This document shows, in pieces, positions 9,214-18,643 of a stretch of 64,000 nucleotides of DNA. Each line of letters starts with the position of its first letter. Positions within the stretch are counted from its first letter, which is position 1. Made by a program: the position numbers and the translations under genes. The stretch covers positions 3,458,047-3,522,046 of the forward strand of contig NZ_CP020914.1 of assembly GCF_007833355.1 (NCBI RefSeq), given 5' to 3'. The DNA is from Denitratisoma sp. DHT3 (GTDB lineage Bacteria; Pseudomonadota; Gammaproteobacteria; Burkholderiales; Rhodocyclaceae). A model generated the notes under the pieces. The model searched no databases and was not told the DNA's origin. It saw only the letters and a list, made by a program, of their open reading frames with translations.

Positions 9214-10899
9214 ATGTCTGCTATTACCGAAAGCTTTGCCGCCCTTTTCGAGGAGAGCCTTTCCCGCCAGGAAATGCGCGCCGGTGAAGTCATCACCGCC
9301 GAAGTCGTGCGCATCGACCAGAACTATGTGGTCGTCAACGCCGGTCTCAAATCCGAATCCTTCATCGCCATCGACGAATTCAAGAACGATCGCGGCGAAG
9401 TCGAAGTCCAGCCCGGCGATTTCGTGCAAGTCGCGATCGAGATGCTGGAAGACGGCTATGGGGAAACCCGCCTGTCCCGCGACAAGGCCAAACGCATCGC
9501 TGCCTGGAACGACCTGGACAAGGCGCTCAACGAGAGCATCCTGGTCAAGGGCATGATCACCGGCAAGGTCAAGGGCGGCCTCACCGTCATGGCCAACGGC
9601 ATCCGCGCCTTCCTGCCCGGTTCCCTGGTGGATACCCGCCCGGTCAAGGACACCACCCCCTACGAGGGCAAGGAATTCGAATTCAAGGTCATCAAGCTCG
9701 ACCGCAAGCGCAACAACGTGGTGCTGTCGCGCCGCGCCGTGCTCGAGGCTTCCATGGGCGAAGAGCGCCAGAAGCTGCTGGAAACCCTCCAGGAAGGCAC
9801 CATCATCAAGGGCATCGTCAAGAACATCACCGACTACGGCGCCTTCGTGGACCTGGGCGGCATCGACGGCCTGCTGCACATCACCGATCTGGCTTGGCGC
9901 CGCGTCCGTCACCCCTCCGAAGTGCTCACCGTGGGTGATGAGATCACCGCCAAGGTGCTGAAGTTCGACCAGGAGAAGAACCGCGTCTCCCTGGGCATGA
10001 AGCAGCTGGGCGAAGATCCCTGGGTGGGCATCGCCCGCCGCTACCCCTTCGGTACCCGCCTGTTCGGCAAGGTCACCAACCTCACCGACTACGGCGCCTT
10101 CGTCGAGATCGAGCAGGGCATCGAAGGCCTGGTGCACGTCTCCGAGATGGACTGGACCAACAAGAACATCCATCCGTCCAAGGTCGTTCAGCTGGGCGAC
10201 GAGGTGGAAGTGATGATCCTCGAGATCGACGAGGAGCGTCGCCGCATCTCCCTGGGCATGAAACAGTGCCTGTCCAACCCCTGGGACGATTTCGCCCAGA
10301 ACTACAAGAAGGGCGACAAGGTGAAGGGCGCCATCAAGTCGATCACCGACTTCGGCATCTTCATCGGCCTGCCCGGCGGCATCGACGGTCTGGTGCATCT
10401 GTCCGACCTGTCCTGGAACGTGGCTGGCGAGGAAGCCAAGCAGAACTACAAGAAGGGCGACGAGGTGGAAGCCATGGTGCTGGCCATCGACGTCGAGAAG
10501 GAGCGCATCTCCCTGGGCATCAAGCAGATGGACGGCGACCCCTTCACCAGCTTCATCGCCACCCATGACAAGAACAGCCTGGTCAACGGCACCGTCAAGA
10601 GCGTGGATCAGCGCGGCGCGGTGATCGACCTGGGCGGCGACGTCGAGGGTTATCTGCGCGCTTCCGAGGCCGCCCGCGAGCGCATCGAGGATCTGCGCAC
10701 GCTGTACAAGGAAGGCGACGCCGTCGAGGCCGTGATCATCAACGTGGACCGCAAGACCCGTTCCATCAGCCTGTCCATCAAGGCGAAGGACCAGGCCGAG
10801 CAGAACGCGGTGATGCAGAAGCTGGCTTCGGAAAGCTCCGGCTCCGCAGGCACCACCAACCTGGGTGCCCTGCTCAAGGCCAAGCTGAACCAGAACTGA
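9214..10899 (+). CDS. rpsA: 30S ribosomal protein S1
   Basis: 561-residue S1 with six consecutive S1 RNA-binding domains, each recognisable by its [19 protein letters not shown] core (about residues 20-90, 105-170, 190-260, 275-350, 362-435 and 450-520). Binds mRNA leaders and helps initiation. Length matches the E. coli protein (557). The ATG at 9214 gives the standard N-terminus [14 protein letters not shown]; open sequence upstream in the same frame overlaps the end of cmk and is not coding. Gene order cmk-rpsA-ihfB is the ancestral proteobacterial one. Confidence 0.97.
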   Translation: MSAITESFAALFEESLSRQEMRAGEVITAEVVRIDQNYVVVNAGLKSESFIAIDEFKNDRGEVEVQPGDFVQVAIEMLEDGYGETRLSRDKAKRIAAWNDLDKALNESILVKGMITGKVKGGLTVMANGIRAFLPGSLVDTRPVKDTTPYEGKEFEFKVIKLDRKRNNVVLSRRAVLEASMGEERQKLLETLQEGTIIKGIVKNITDYGAFVDLGGIDGLLHITDLAWRRVRHPSEVLTVGDEITAKVLKFDQEKNRVSLGMKQLGEDPWVGIARRYPFGTRLFGKVTNLTDYGAFVEIEQGIEGLVHVSEMDWTNKNIHPSKVVQLGDEVEVMILEIDEERRRISLGMKQCLSNPWDDFAQNYKKGDKVKGAIKSITDFGIFIGLPGGIDGLVHLSDLSWNVAGEEAKQNYKKGDEVEAMVLAIDVEKERISLGIKQMDGDPFTSFIATHDKNSLVNGTVKSVDQRGAVIDLGGDVEGYLRASEAARERIEDLRTLYKEGDAVEAVIINVDRKTRSISLSIKAKDQAEQNAVMQKLASESSGSAGTTNLGALLKAKLNQN

Positions 10900-10918
10900 G
10901 CCGTTGCAGGCGTCGTCC

Positions 10919-11212
<294 letters not shown>

Positions 11213-11244
11213 CGTCATGGGCGCCCTGCTGGCGCTGTATCGGG

Positions 11245-11278
11245 CGGGCGGCATTCATTGCGGATGCCGCCCGTTTTT
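11245..11278 (+). terminator. Rho-independent terminator after ihfB
   Basis: Perfect 10-base stem CGGGCGGCAT / ATGCCGCCCG with a 9-base loop, directly followed by TTTTT. It separates the cmk-rpsA-ihfB unit from lapA-lapB. Confidence 0.9.
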
Positions 11279-11295
11279 CATGATCGAAGGATTGA

Positions 11296-11565
11296 ATGTG
11301 GGCTGAAAGCATGAAAATTCTGATCTGGCTGTTGCGCATCGTCATCTTCATCGCTCTGTTCGGTCTCGCCATCAAGAACAGCTCCACGGTGGAATTGCGC
11401 TTTTTCTTCGATCAACACACCCTGGCGCCGTTATCCTTGGTGCTGCTGGTGGCCTTCGTCGCGGGCGCCGTGGTGGGCGTGACCGCCGCCCTGGCAACCC
11501 TGATCCGGCAGAAACGGGAACTGAGTCGCATCCGGCGCAAAATCGATTCCCTGGGGACGCACTGA
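11296..11565 (+). CDS. lapA: LapA family inner-membrane protein (DUF1049)
   Basis: 89 residues, two membrane helices (about 8-28 and 44-68) joined by a short loop with the family's NSSTVELRFFFDQ pattern, then a basic C-terminal tail (RQKRELSRIRRKI). LapA works with LapB in controlling LPS synthesis in E. coli. ATG at 11296 has an AAGGA at good distance; an internal ATG at 11311 would drop five residues. lapB begins 3 bases after its stop. Confidence 0.88.
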   Translation: MWAESMKILIWLLRIVIFIALFGLAIKNSSTVELRFFFDQHTLAPLSLVLLVAFVAGAVVGVTAALATLIRQKRELSRIRRKIDSLGTH

Positions 11566-11568
11566 ATC

Positions 11569-12744
11569 GTGGAAATCCAACTCTGGTGGCTGCTGGCCCT
11601 GCCCGCCTTTTTCATCCTGGGCTGGGTCGCCGCGCGCATCGACATCAAACATCTGGTCCGGGAGTCGCGGGCGCTGCCCCGTTCCTACTTCCGCGGCCTC
11701 AACTTCCTGCTCAACGAGCAGCCGGACAAGGCGATCGAAGCCTTTCTCGAAGCGGCCAAGGTCGATACCGAAACCATCGAACTGCACTTCGCCCTGGGCA
11801 GCCTGTTTCGCCGTCGGGGCGAAACCGACCGCGCCATCCGCGTGCATCAGAATCTGGTGGATCGCGACGGCCTGTCCGCCGAACAGCGCCTCCACGCGCT
11901 CTCCGAACTGGGCCAGGACTACCTGAAGGCGGGCCTGCTGGACCGGGCCGAGGGCATCTTCCTCAAGCTGCGGGGCACGATCCGCGACGAGGATGCCCTG
12001 CGTTTCCTGCTCGAGATCTACCAGCAGGAGAAGGAATGGGCCAAGGCGATCGACACCGCCGCGGCGATGCCGGGCCATGCCGACCACATCTGGCAGAAGG
12101 AGATGGCCGAGTTCCACTGCGAACTGGCCGCATCCGAGCTGTTGCACGGCCGCTCCGACGCGGCGCGTCAGCATCTGGATGAGGCCCTGCGGGCGAACCG
12201 TAAGTGCGTCAGGGCCACCATCCTGCAGGGGGACCTGGCCTGGAACGATAACGACGCCGAAGGCGCGATCGAGGCCTGGAAGCGGGTGGAAGGCCAGAGT
12301 CCGGCCTACCTGGCGCTGGTCGCCGGCAAGCTGGTGGAGGCCCATGTCAGGCTGGGGCGCGCCGAGCAGGGCCTGCAGCTGCTGCGCGGCTATCTGGAGC
12401 GCAATCCCTCCCTCGATCTCCTCGACGTGGTGGCCCAGATGACGTTGCAGGAAAGCGGTCCCGAAGCGGCCTACCAGCTGGTACGCGACGAGCTGCGGCG
12501 CAATCCCACCCTGCTGGGTCTGAACAAATTGCTGGAGGCCCAGGTGACCATGGCGCCGCCGGAGCGGCGCAGCGACCTGGAGCTGGTGCGCAATCTGATC
12601 CACGCCCATACCCGCCGTGTGGCCCGCTACCGCTGCGACAGTTGCGGCTTCAAGGCCCGCCAGTTCCATTGGCGCTGCCCGGCCTGCGGCGGCTGGGAAA
12701 CCTATCCGCCCAGGCGTACCGAGGAATTCGACCTGGCTCCCTGA
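11569..12744 (+). CDS. lapB: LPS assembly protein LapB (YciM)
   Basis: 391 residues: N-terminal membrane anchor (about 5-22), several TPR repeats through the middle, and a C-terminal rubredoxin-like metal site CDSCGF...CPACGGWETYPP. In E. coli LapB promotes FtsH degradation of LpxC and so sets LPS levels. Start is a GTG at 11569; upstream sequence ends in lapA 3 bases before. Its position just upstream of ugd and the heptose genes links it to envelope polysaccharide synthesis. Confidence 0.94.
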   Translation: MEIQLWWLLALPAFFILGWVAARIDIKHLVRESRALPRSYFRGLNFLLNEQPDKAIEAFLEAAKVDTETIELHFALGSLFRRRGETDRAIRVHQNLVDRDGLSAEQRLHALSELGQDYLKAGLLDRAEGIFLKLRGTIRDEDALRFLLEIYQQEKEWAKAIDTAAAMPGHADHIWQKEMAEFHCELAASELLHGRSDAARQHLDEALRANRKCVRATILQGDLAWNDNDAEGAIEAWKRVEGQSPAYLALVAGKLVEAHVRLGRAEQGLQLLRGYLERNPSLDLLDVVAQMTLQESGPEAAYQLVRDELRRNPTLLGLNKLLEAQVTMAPPERRSDLELVRNLIHAHTRRVARYRCDSCGFKARQFHWRCPACGGWETYPPRRTEEFDLAP

Positions 12745-12783
12745 CGGAGCCCCCTTCTTCAAACCTCAAATTCTCGACTCGAT

Positions 12784-14106
12784 ATGAAAATCACCGTAAT
12801 CGGCACCGGCTATGTGGGCCTGGTGAGCGGCACCTGCCTGGCGGACGTGGGCAACGACGTGCTGTGCCTGGACGTGGATGCCAACAAGATCCGCATCCTC
12901 AACGAAGGCGGCATCCCCATCTACGAACCGGGTCTGGAGGCCATGGTGAAGAAGAACGAGGCGGCCGGCCGGCTGCGCTTCACCACCGACATCGAGGCCG
13001 CCGTGGCCCACGGCACCATCCAGTTCATCGCCGTCGGCACGCCGCCCGACGAGGATGGCTCCGCCGACCTGCAATACGTGCTGGCCGCCGCGCGCAACGT
13101 GGGCCGCCACATGCAGGACTACAAGGTGGTGGTGGACAAGAGCACCGTGCCGGTGGGCACCGCCGACAAGGTCCGCGCCGCCATCGCCGACGAACTGCGG
13201 CAGCGTGGCATCGAGGTCCCCTACAGCGTGGTTTCCAACCCCGAATTCCTCAAGGAAGGCGCCGCCGTCGAGGACTTCATGAAACCCGACCGCATCGTCG
13301 TCGGCGCCGAGGATCCCCACGCCATCGAACTGATGCGGCAGCTCTACGCGCCCTTCCAGCGCAACCACGAGCGCCTGATCATGATGGACGTGCGTTCCGC
13401 CGAACTCACCAAGTACGCCGCCAACGCGATGCTGGCGACCCGCATCAGCTTCATGAACGAACTGGCCAACCTGGCCGAGAAGCTCGGTGCCGACATCGAG
13501 CACGTGCGCCACGGCATGGGCTCCGATCCGCGCATCGGCTACCACTTTCTCTATCCCGGCTGCGGCTATGGCGGCTCCTGCTTCCCCAAGGACGTGCAGG
13601 CACTGGAGCGCACCGCCCGCGAAGTCGGCCAGGAGCTGAAGATACTGACCGCGGTGGAGGCCGCCAATGAAGCCCAGAAGCACGTGCTCACCGGCAAGAT
13701 CGTCAAGCGCTTTGGCGAGGATCTGACGGGCAGGAACTTCGCCCTCTGGGGCCTGGCCTTCAAGCCCAACACCGACGACATGCGCGAGGCGCCCAGCCGC
13801 GCCCTGATCGACGACCTGCTGGCGCGCGGCGCGCGGGTGCGGGCCTACGATCCGGTGGCGACCCACGAGGCGCAGCGGATCTTCGCCGGGGAAGGCCGCG
13901 TCGAGTTCGCCACCAGTCCGATGGATGCACTGAAGGATGCCGACGCCCTGGCCATCGTCACCGAATGGAAGGAATTCCGCGCGCCGGATTTCGAGGCCAT
14001 CAAGAGCCAATTGAAGCAGCCGGTGATCTTCGACGGCCGTAATCTCTACGATCCCCAGCATCCCCGCAAGGCGGGTCTGGAGTATTTCCCCATCGGCAGA
14101 AAATGA
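12784..14106 (+). CDS. ugd: UDP-glucose 6-dehydrogenase
   Basis: Oxidises UDP-glucose to UDP-glucuronate with 2 NAD+. 440 residues with the Rossmann motif [20 protein letters not shown] at the N-terminus, the [14 protein letters not shown] block and the catalytic Cys266 in [10 protein letters not shown]. Ends with the UDP-binding domain ([17 protein letters not shown]). UDP-glucuronate feeds capsule, lipid A modification or exopolysaccharide. No strong ribosome site precedes the ATG. Confidence 0.95.
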   Translation: MKITVIGTGYVGLVSGTCLADVGNDVLCLDVDANKIRILNEGGIPIYEPGLEAMVKKNEAAGRLRFTTDIEAAVAHGTIQFIAVGTPPDEDGSADLQYVLAAARNVGRHMQDYKVVVDKSTVPVGTADKVRAAIADELRQRGIEVPYSVVSNPEFLKEGAAVEDFMKPDRIVVGAEDPHAIELMRQLYAPFQRNHERLIMMDVRSAELTKYAANAMLATRISFMNELANLAEKLGADIEHVRHGMGSDPRIGYHFLYPGCGYGGSCFPKDVQALERTAREVGQELKILTAVEAANEAQKHVLTGKIVKRFGEDLTGRNFALWGLAFKPNTDDMREAPSRALIDDLLARGARVRAYDPVATHEAQRIFAGEGRVEFATSPMDALKDADALAIVTEWKEFRAPDFEAIKSQLKQPVIFDGRNLYDPQHPRKAGLEYFPIGRK

Positions 14107-14237
14107 GCCCCCACCCCCTAACCCCCACCCGGGCGGGGGAACTCGCCAGCTCGCTACGCTCGGGCTGTCACGAGGAACTGCGTGGCGGATATCGTACCGT
14201 TGCCGCCTGGCGGCGGCTCGCCGTCTCGCCATGCCCA

Positions 14238-14261
14238 CCCCGCGAAACTTGTTTCGCGGGG
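14238..14261. repeat. Perfect 10-bp inverted repeat in ugd-hldA spacer
   Basis: CCCCGCGAAA and TTTCGCGGGG flank a 4-base loop. A wider pairing GTCTCGCC (14223-14230) with GGCGAGAC (14281-14288) could extend the structure. No T-run follows, so it is not a standard terminator; it lies 50 bases before the hldA start and could be an RNA structure in that leader. Confidence 0.6.
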
Positions 14262-14311
14262 ACCCCGAGCGGCTGCCCGGCGGCGAGACTACGTTGGAGT
14301 AAATAACAAAT

Positions 14312-15238
14312 ATGAAAATTCCCGACACCTCGAAAGCCCGCTTGCTGATCGTCGGCGACGTCATGCTCGACCGCTACTGGTTCGGCGACGTTTCGCGGAT
14401 TTCGCCCGAGGCGCCGGTGCCGGTGGCGAAGATCGAACGCACCGAGGATCGTCCCGGCGGCGCGGCCAACGTGGCCCGCAACTGCGCCGCCCTCGGCGCC
14501 CGCACCGGCCTGCTGTCGGTGGTGGGGGCCGACGAGCCGGGGCAGGCATTGGCCCGGCTGCTCTCCAACTCCGGCGTGGACGCCAGCCTGCACGAGGATG
14601 CCAAGCTCAACACCACGGTCAAGCTGCGCGTGGTGGCGCGCCAGCAGCAATTGATCCGCATCGATTTCGAGAACGCGCCCGACCACGAGGTGCTGCGGAC
14701 CAAGCTGGCCGAGTTCGCCCAGCGCGTGGTCGACTGCGACGCGGTGATCCTCTCCGACTACGGCAAGGGCGGCCTGACCCACATCACCGAAATGATCCGG
14801 CTCGCCCGCGCCGCGGGCAAGCCGGTGCTGGTGGACCCCAAGGGCGACGACTACGTCCGCTATGTCGGGGCCACCGTGGTCACGCCCAACCGCGCCGAGT
14901 TGCGGGAGGTCGTCGGCCGCTGGCGCGACGAGGCGGAACTCACCGAAAAGGCGCAGCGCCTGCGCCGCGACCTGGGCCTGGAGGCATTGCTGCTGACCCG
15001 CTCCGAGGAGGGTATGACGCTGTTCTCGGATGCGGGCGAGAGCCACGAGTCGGCGAGGGCCCGCGAGGTGTTCGACGTTTCCGGCGCCGGCGACACCGTC
15101 ATCGCCACCCTGGCCGTGATGCTGGCCAGCGGCCTGGCGTTGCCCGAGGCGATGAAGATCGCCAACCGGGCGGCCGGCATCGTGGTGGGCAAGCTGGGCA
15201 CCGCCGTGTGCTCCCTCGAAGAATTGCAGGCGTCCTAG
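14312..15238 (+). CDS. hldA: D-glycero-beta-D-manno-heptose-7-phosphate kinase
   Basis: 308-residue PfkB-fold kinase that phosphorylates heptose 7-phosphate at C1 on the route to ADP-heptose for the LPS core. Seen: N-terminal DVMLDRYWFGDVxRISPEAPVPV, the GGAANVA substrate loop and the C-terminal catalytic motif GAGDTV. It covers only the kinase half; the adenylyltransferase half of E. coli HldE is absent and must be a separate hldC. GGAG lies upstream of the ATG. hldD follows. Confidence 0.93.
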   Translation: MKIPDTSKARLLIVGDVMLDRYWFGDVSRISPEAPVPVAKIERTEDRPGGAANVARNCAALGARTGLLSVVGADEPGQALARLLSNSGVDASLHEDAKLNTTVKLRVVARQQQLIRIDFENAPDHEVLRTKLAEFAQRVVDCDAVILSDYGKGGLTHITEMIRLARAAGKPVLVDPKGDDYVRYVGATVVTPNRAELREVVGRWRDEAELTEKAQRLRRDLGLEALLLTRSEEGMTLFSDAGESHESARAREVFDVSGAGDTVIATLAVMLASGLALPEAMKIANRAAGIVVGKLGTAVCSLEELQAS

Positions 15239-15274
15239 AAGGCTAGGGCGCCGTTACTGGCGGAAGGAAATTCC

Positions 15275-16270
15275 ATGAGCTACTACGTCGTCACCGGCGC
15301 CGCCGGTTTCATCGGCTCCAATCTGGTTCATGCCTTGAATCAGCGCGGCATCGACAACATCATCGCCGTCGACAACCTGAAAAAAGCGGACAAGTTCAAG
15401 AACCTGACGGATTGCGAGATCGCCGACTATCTGGACAAGGCCGAATTCCTCGAACTGATCGAGGAAGGCGATCTCGACGGCGTGATCGAGGCCGTGCTGC
15501 ACCAGGGCGCCTGTTCCGACACCATGGAGACCGACGGCGCCTACATGATGTCCAACAACTACCGCTATTCCTGGTCGTTGCTGGATTACTGCCTGGACCA
15601 GGGGGTGCCCTATCTCTACGCCTCCTCCGCCTCGGTATACGGCGGCGGCGGCATATTCAAGGAAGAGCGCCGGTATGAGGCGCCGCTCAACGTCTATGGC
15701 TATTCCAAGTTCCTCTTCGACCAGATCGTGCGCCGCCGCCTGGTCGACGCGGCATCGCCGGTGACCGGGTTCCGCTACTTCAACGTCTATGGGCCGCGCG
15801 AACAGCACAAGGGCCGCATGGCCTCGGTGGCCTTCCACCATTTCAACCAGTACCGGGCCGAGGGCAAGGTGAAGCTGTTCGAGGGCTGCGACGGCTACGG
15901 CAACGGCGAGCAGAGCCGCGACTTCGTTTTCGTCGAGGACGTGGTGAAGGTGAACCTGCACTTCCTCGACAAGGGCACCTCGGGCATCTACAACCTGGGC
16001 ACCGGCCATGCCCAGCCCTTCAACGACGTGGCGGTGGCGGCGGTGAATGCCTGCCGCGCCGCCGAGGGCAAGCCGCCGCTGACGCTGGCCGAGATGGTGG
16101 CGCAGGGCCTGGTCGAATACGTCGACTTCCCCGAGGCGTTGAAAGGCAAGTATCAGAGCTTCACCCAGGCCGATCTCTCCAACCTGCGCGCCGCCGGCTA
16201 CGAAGGCCGGTTCGCCGGCGTCGGCGAGGGGGTCGCCCAATATGTCCAGCATCTGCTGCAAGCGCCATGA
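15275..16270 (+). CDS. hldD: ADP-glyceromanno-heptose 6-epimerase
   Basis: 331-residue extended SDR enzyme that converts ADP-D-glycero- to ADP-L-glycero-D-manno-heptose. NADP-binding GAAGFIGSN at residues 8-16, SSASVYGGG, catalytic YGYSK near residue 140 and the substrate block [23 protein letters not shown]. Overlaps cysM in an ATGA junction. Confidence 0.95.
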   Translation: MSYYVVTGAAGFIGSNLVHALNQRGIDNIIAVDNLKKADKFKNLTDCEIADYLDKAEFLELIEEGDLDGVIEAVLHQGACSDTMETDGAYMMSNNYRYSWSLLDYCLDQGVPYLYASSASVYGGGGIFKEERRYEAPLNVYGYSKFLFDQIVRRRLVDAASPVTGFRYFNVYGPREQHKGRMASVAFHHFNQYRAEGKVKLFEGCDGYGNGEQSRDFVFVEDVVKVNLHFLDKGTSGIYNLGTGHAQPFNDVAVAAVNACRAAEGKPPLTLAEMVAQGLVEYVDFPEALKGKYQSFTQADLSNLRAAGYEGRFAGVGEGVAQYVQHLLQAP

Positions 16271-17190
16271 AACCCGATACCCCGCAACCGCCCCTGAAGA
16301 CCCTCGAGAATTTCGTCGGCAATACGCCGCTGGTGCAACTGAAGCGCATCCCGGGTGCGGAGAACGCCCGGCGCAACAACGTGATCCTGGTCAAGCTGGA
16401 GGGCAACAACCCGGCCGGTTCGGTGAAGGATCGGCCGGCCCTGTCGATGATCGTCCGGGCCGAGGCGCGCGGCGACATCAAGCCCGGCGACACCCTGATC
16501 GAGGCCACTTCGGGCAATACCGGCATCGCCCTGGCGATGGCGGCGGCGATGCGCGGCTACCGCATGATCCTGATCATGCCCGAGAGCCAGAGCGTGGAGC
16601 GTTGCCAGACCATGAGCGCCTTCGGCGCCGAACTGATCCTCACCCCCAGGGCCGGCGGCATGGAGGCGGCGCGCGACCTGGCCGACCACATGGTGCGGGA
16701 AGGCAAGGGCATCATGCTCGACCAGTTCGCCAACCCGGACAATCCGCTGGCCCACTATGAGGGCACCGGCCCCGAGATATGGCGCGACAGCGCGGGGCGC
16801 ATCACCCACTTCGTTTCCAGCATGGGCACCACCGGCACCATCATGGGCTGCTCCCGCTATCTGAAGGAGCGGAACCCGGCGATCCAGATCGTCGGCTGCC
16901 AGCCCAACGAGGGCTCGCAGATCCCCGGCATCCGCAAGTGGCCCGAGGCCTACCTGCCGCGCATCTACGACAAGTCGCGGGTGGATCGCATCGAATCCGT
17001 GAGCCAGGCCGAGGCCGAGGCCATGACCCGGCGCCTGGCGGCCGAGGAGGGCATCTTCGCCGGCATCTCCTCGGGCGGCGCGCTGCACGTCGCGCTGCGC
17101 CTTTCGGTCGAACTGGAGAACGCCACCATCGTCACCATCGTCTGCGACCGGGGCGACCGCTATCTGTCCACCGGCGTCTTCCCGGTTTGA
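16267..17190 (+). CDS. cysM: Cysteine synthase B
   Basis: PLP enzyme forming cysteine (or S-sulfocysteine from thiosulfate) from O-acetylserine. 307 residues; PLP lysine near residue 54 in [11 protein letters not shown], the phosphate-binding and substrate loop [10 protein letters not shown], and the GTTGTIMG loop. The CysM subgroup is favoured by the short length and the [18 protein letters not shown] block. Translation is probably coupled to hldD through the 4-base overlap; hldD-cysM adjacency is common in Betaproteobacteria. Confidence 0.92.
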   Translation: MKPDTPQPPLKTLENFVGNTPLVQLKRIPGAENARRNNVILVKLEGNNPAGSVKDRPALSMIVRAEARGDIKPGDTLIEATSGNTGIALAMAAAMRGYRMILIMPESQSVERCQTMSAFGAELILTPRAGGMEAARDLADHMVREGKGIMLDQFANPDNPLAHYEGTGPEIWRDSAGRITHFVSSMGTTGTIMGCSRYLKERNPAIQIVGCQPNEGSQIPGIRKWPEAYLPRIYDKSRVDRIESVSQAEAEAMTRRLAAEEGIFAGISSGGALHVALRLSVELENATIVTIVCDRGDRYLSTGVFPV

Positions 17191-17269
17191 TCCTCAAAAC
17201 CTGAAAACTGCGGTTCAAACCGCTTTTGCGTCGCGTCGTGCCGTTGAGAGCCGCCGCGGGGAAAATGCA

Positions 17270-17300
17270 CAAGGCCGTCGAGCGAGAGCCGACGGCCTTG
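17270..17300. terminator. Probable terminator hairpin after cysM
   Basis: Perfect 11-bp stem CAAGGCCGTCG / CGACGGCCTTG with a 9-base loop between the convergent cysM and the 17353-17562 gene. It has no good T-run on either side, so it may be a weak or factor-assisted terminator. Confidence 0.5.
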
Positions 17301-17352
17301 TGGTGGCGCGGAATGCGCGAAGAAGGGGGCTTTGGGCGCCCCCTGGAGATGT

Positions 17353-17562
17353 TTACAGCTTTGCCAGGTCGGCCTCGACTGCGGCGAGCATTTCCGGCGT
17401 GATCTTGCCACCGGAGAAGCCGGCGACCATTTTCAGCGAAAAGCCGCGCGCCATCGCCAGTTGGGGGTTGGTCGAGAAGTCGGGCAGGTGCTTGTCCAGC
17501 GTTGTGCGGGCAGCCTCGTTATCCAACAGATCGCCCACCTTGGAATCCAGATTGAAAGCCAT
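17353..17562 (-). CDS. Small conserved-looking protein of unknown function
   Basis: 69 residues, no signal or membrane segment, predicted mostly helical. The pattern LPxFSxNPQLAMARGFSLKMVAGFSGGKITPEMLAAVEADL resembles a short helical module I have seen as a C-terminal extension of some hydrolases and as stand-alone proteins in Alpha- and Betaproteobacteria; the function is unknown to me. The reading frame has normal codon use and a GGAG lies upstream of the ATG. It stands alone between cysM and the SDR operon. Confidence 0.65.
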   Translation of the reverse strand: MAFNLDSKVGDLLDNEAARTTLDKHLPDFSTNPQLAMARGFSLKMVAGFSGGKITPEMLAAVEADLAKL

Positions 17563-17865
17563 GATTTCCGATTGCTCCTTGTATGTTGCTTAGCGGGATG
17601 AGAAAAGACCGGAGCCCTGGGGCGTCGGTCCGGTTACGGACAGCTCAAGCGGAGGCAGGCGGCATTCCCACGGTTTGCGGGTGGCCCATGCCCAACCCTG
17701 AGCACCGTCCATTACTGAATTGTCAGTCACTGTCGGAGCCGGATGCAAGGTCGGAGCGAGTGGGATTCCCTATTCTGGGTAATCCCATGAATTCCCGGGC
17801 GGCCTCGTTCGGCAAAAATCGGCGCATCGCCGGGGCATCCTCGGTGAAATCCCGCTTGCCGTCGC
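17563..17865. other. 303-base non-coding spacer
   Basis: No convincing gene. The only structure seen is an inverted repeat at 17761-17787 listed separately. It would contain the promoter of the leftward small gene and the 3' end region of the SDR operon. Confidence 0.6.
17761..17787. repeat. Inverted repeat in the spacer after the SDR gene
   Basis: TGGGATTCCC pairs with GGGTAATCCCA around a 6-base centre with one unpaired base. No T-run follows. It may be an RNA hairpin or an operator. Confidence 0.5.
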
Positions 17866-18627
17866 TCAGACGATGATGGTGCCGCCGTCGACGTGGATCA
17901 CCTGACCGGTGATCCAGCGGCCGTCCTGCGATACCAGCGCGGCGACGGCATCGGCCACCTCCTCGGGCTGGCCCAGCCGACCCATCGCCGCCGCCGTTGC
18001 ACCGTACTTGCGCAGCGCCGCGGCATCGCCCCCTTCCAGCATCGGCGTGTCGGTCATCCCCGGCGACACCGCATTGACCGTGATGCCGCGCGGCGCCAGT
18101 TCCCGGGCCAGCACCTTGGTGAAACCCTCGACCGCCATCTTGCTACCGACGTAGAGGGCCATGGCCGCCGGGTTCGCGACCGTGGCGCCGGTGGAAATGC
18201 TGACGATGCGGCCGTCGTCCTCGATGTGGCGGGCGGCTTCACGACACATCATGAAGGTGCCGCGCGCATTGAGGCCGAAGGTGAAGTCGTAGTGACTCAT
18301 CGGGATGTCGTGGAAGGGCTTCATGTGGCCGATGCCCGCATTGTTGATCACCACGTCGATGCGGCCGTAGCGAGCTTTGACGGCGGCGAAGAAGGCGACG
18401 ACCTCTTCCTCCTGGCTCACATCGGCGCGGTGGGCGAAAGCTTCGCCGCCGGCCGCGCCGATGCGTTTGACCGTGTCTTCCGCCCCCTCGGCGGATCGAG
18501 CGTAGCCGACGGCCACGGCGAAGCCGTCCCGCGCCAGGCGCAGGCAGATGGCCTTGCCAATGCCGGTGCCGCCGCCGCTGACCAGGGCGACGCGACGGGC
18601 GTTGTCGTGCATGGTGTTGTCGTTCAT
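17866..18627 (-). CDS. Short-chain dehydrogenase/reductase
   Basis: 253-residue classical SDR with cofactor motif GGGTGIGKA, NNAG, and the catalytic Ser (SISTGAT)-Tyr-x3-Lys (YVGSK) set, then PGMTDTPM. Substrate not deducible; similar enzymes oxidise hydroxyacyl-CoAs, steroids or alcohols. The ATG at 18627 is chosen over the one at 18633 because AAAGGA then sits 6 bases upstream instead of touching the start. Third gene of a tight leftward unit, 16 bases after the luciferase-like gene. Confidence 0.88.
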   Translation of the reverse strand: MNDNTMHDNARRVALVSGGGTGIGKAICLRLARDGFAVAVGYARSAEGAEDTVKRIGAAGGEAFAHRADVSQEEEVVAFFAAVKARYGRIDVVINNAGIGHMKPFHDIPMSHYDFTFGLNARGTFMMCREAARHIEDDGRIVSISTGATVANPAAMALYVGSKMAVEGFTKVLARELAPRGITVNAVSPGMTDTPMLEGGDAAALRKYGATAAAMGRLGQPEEVADAVAALVSQDGRWITGQVIHVDGGTIIV

Positions 18628-18643
18628 GGGCATTCCTTTCGAT

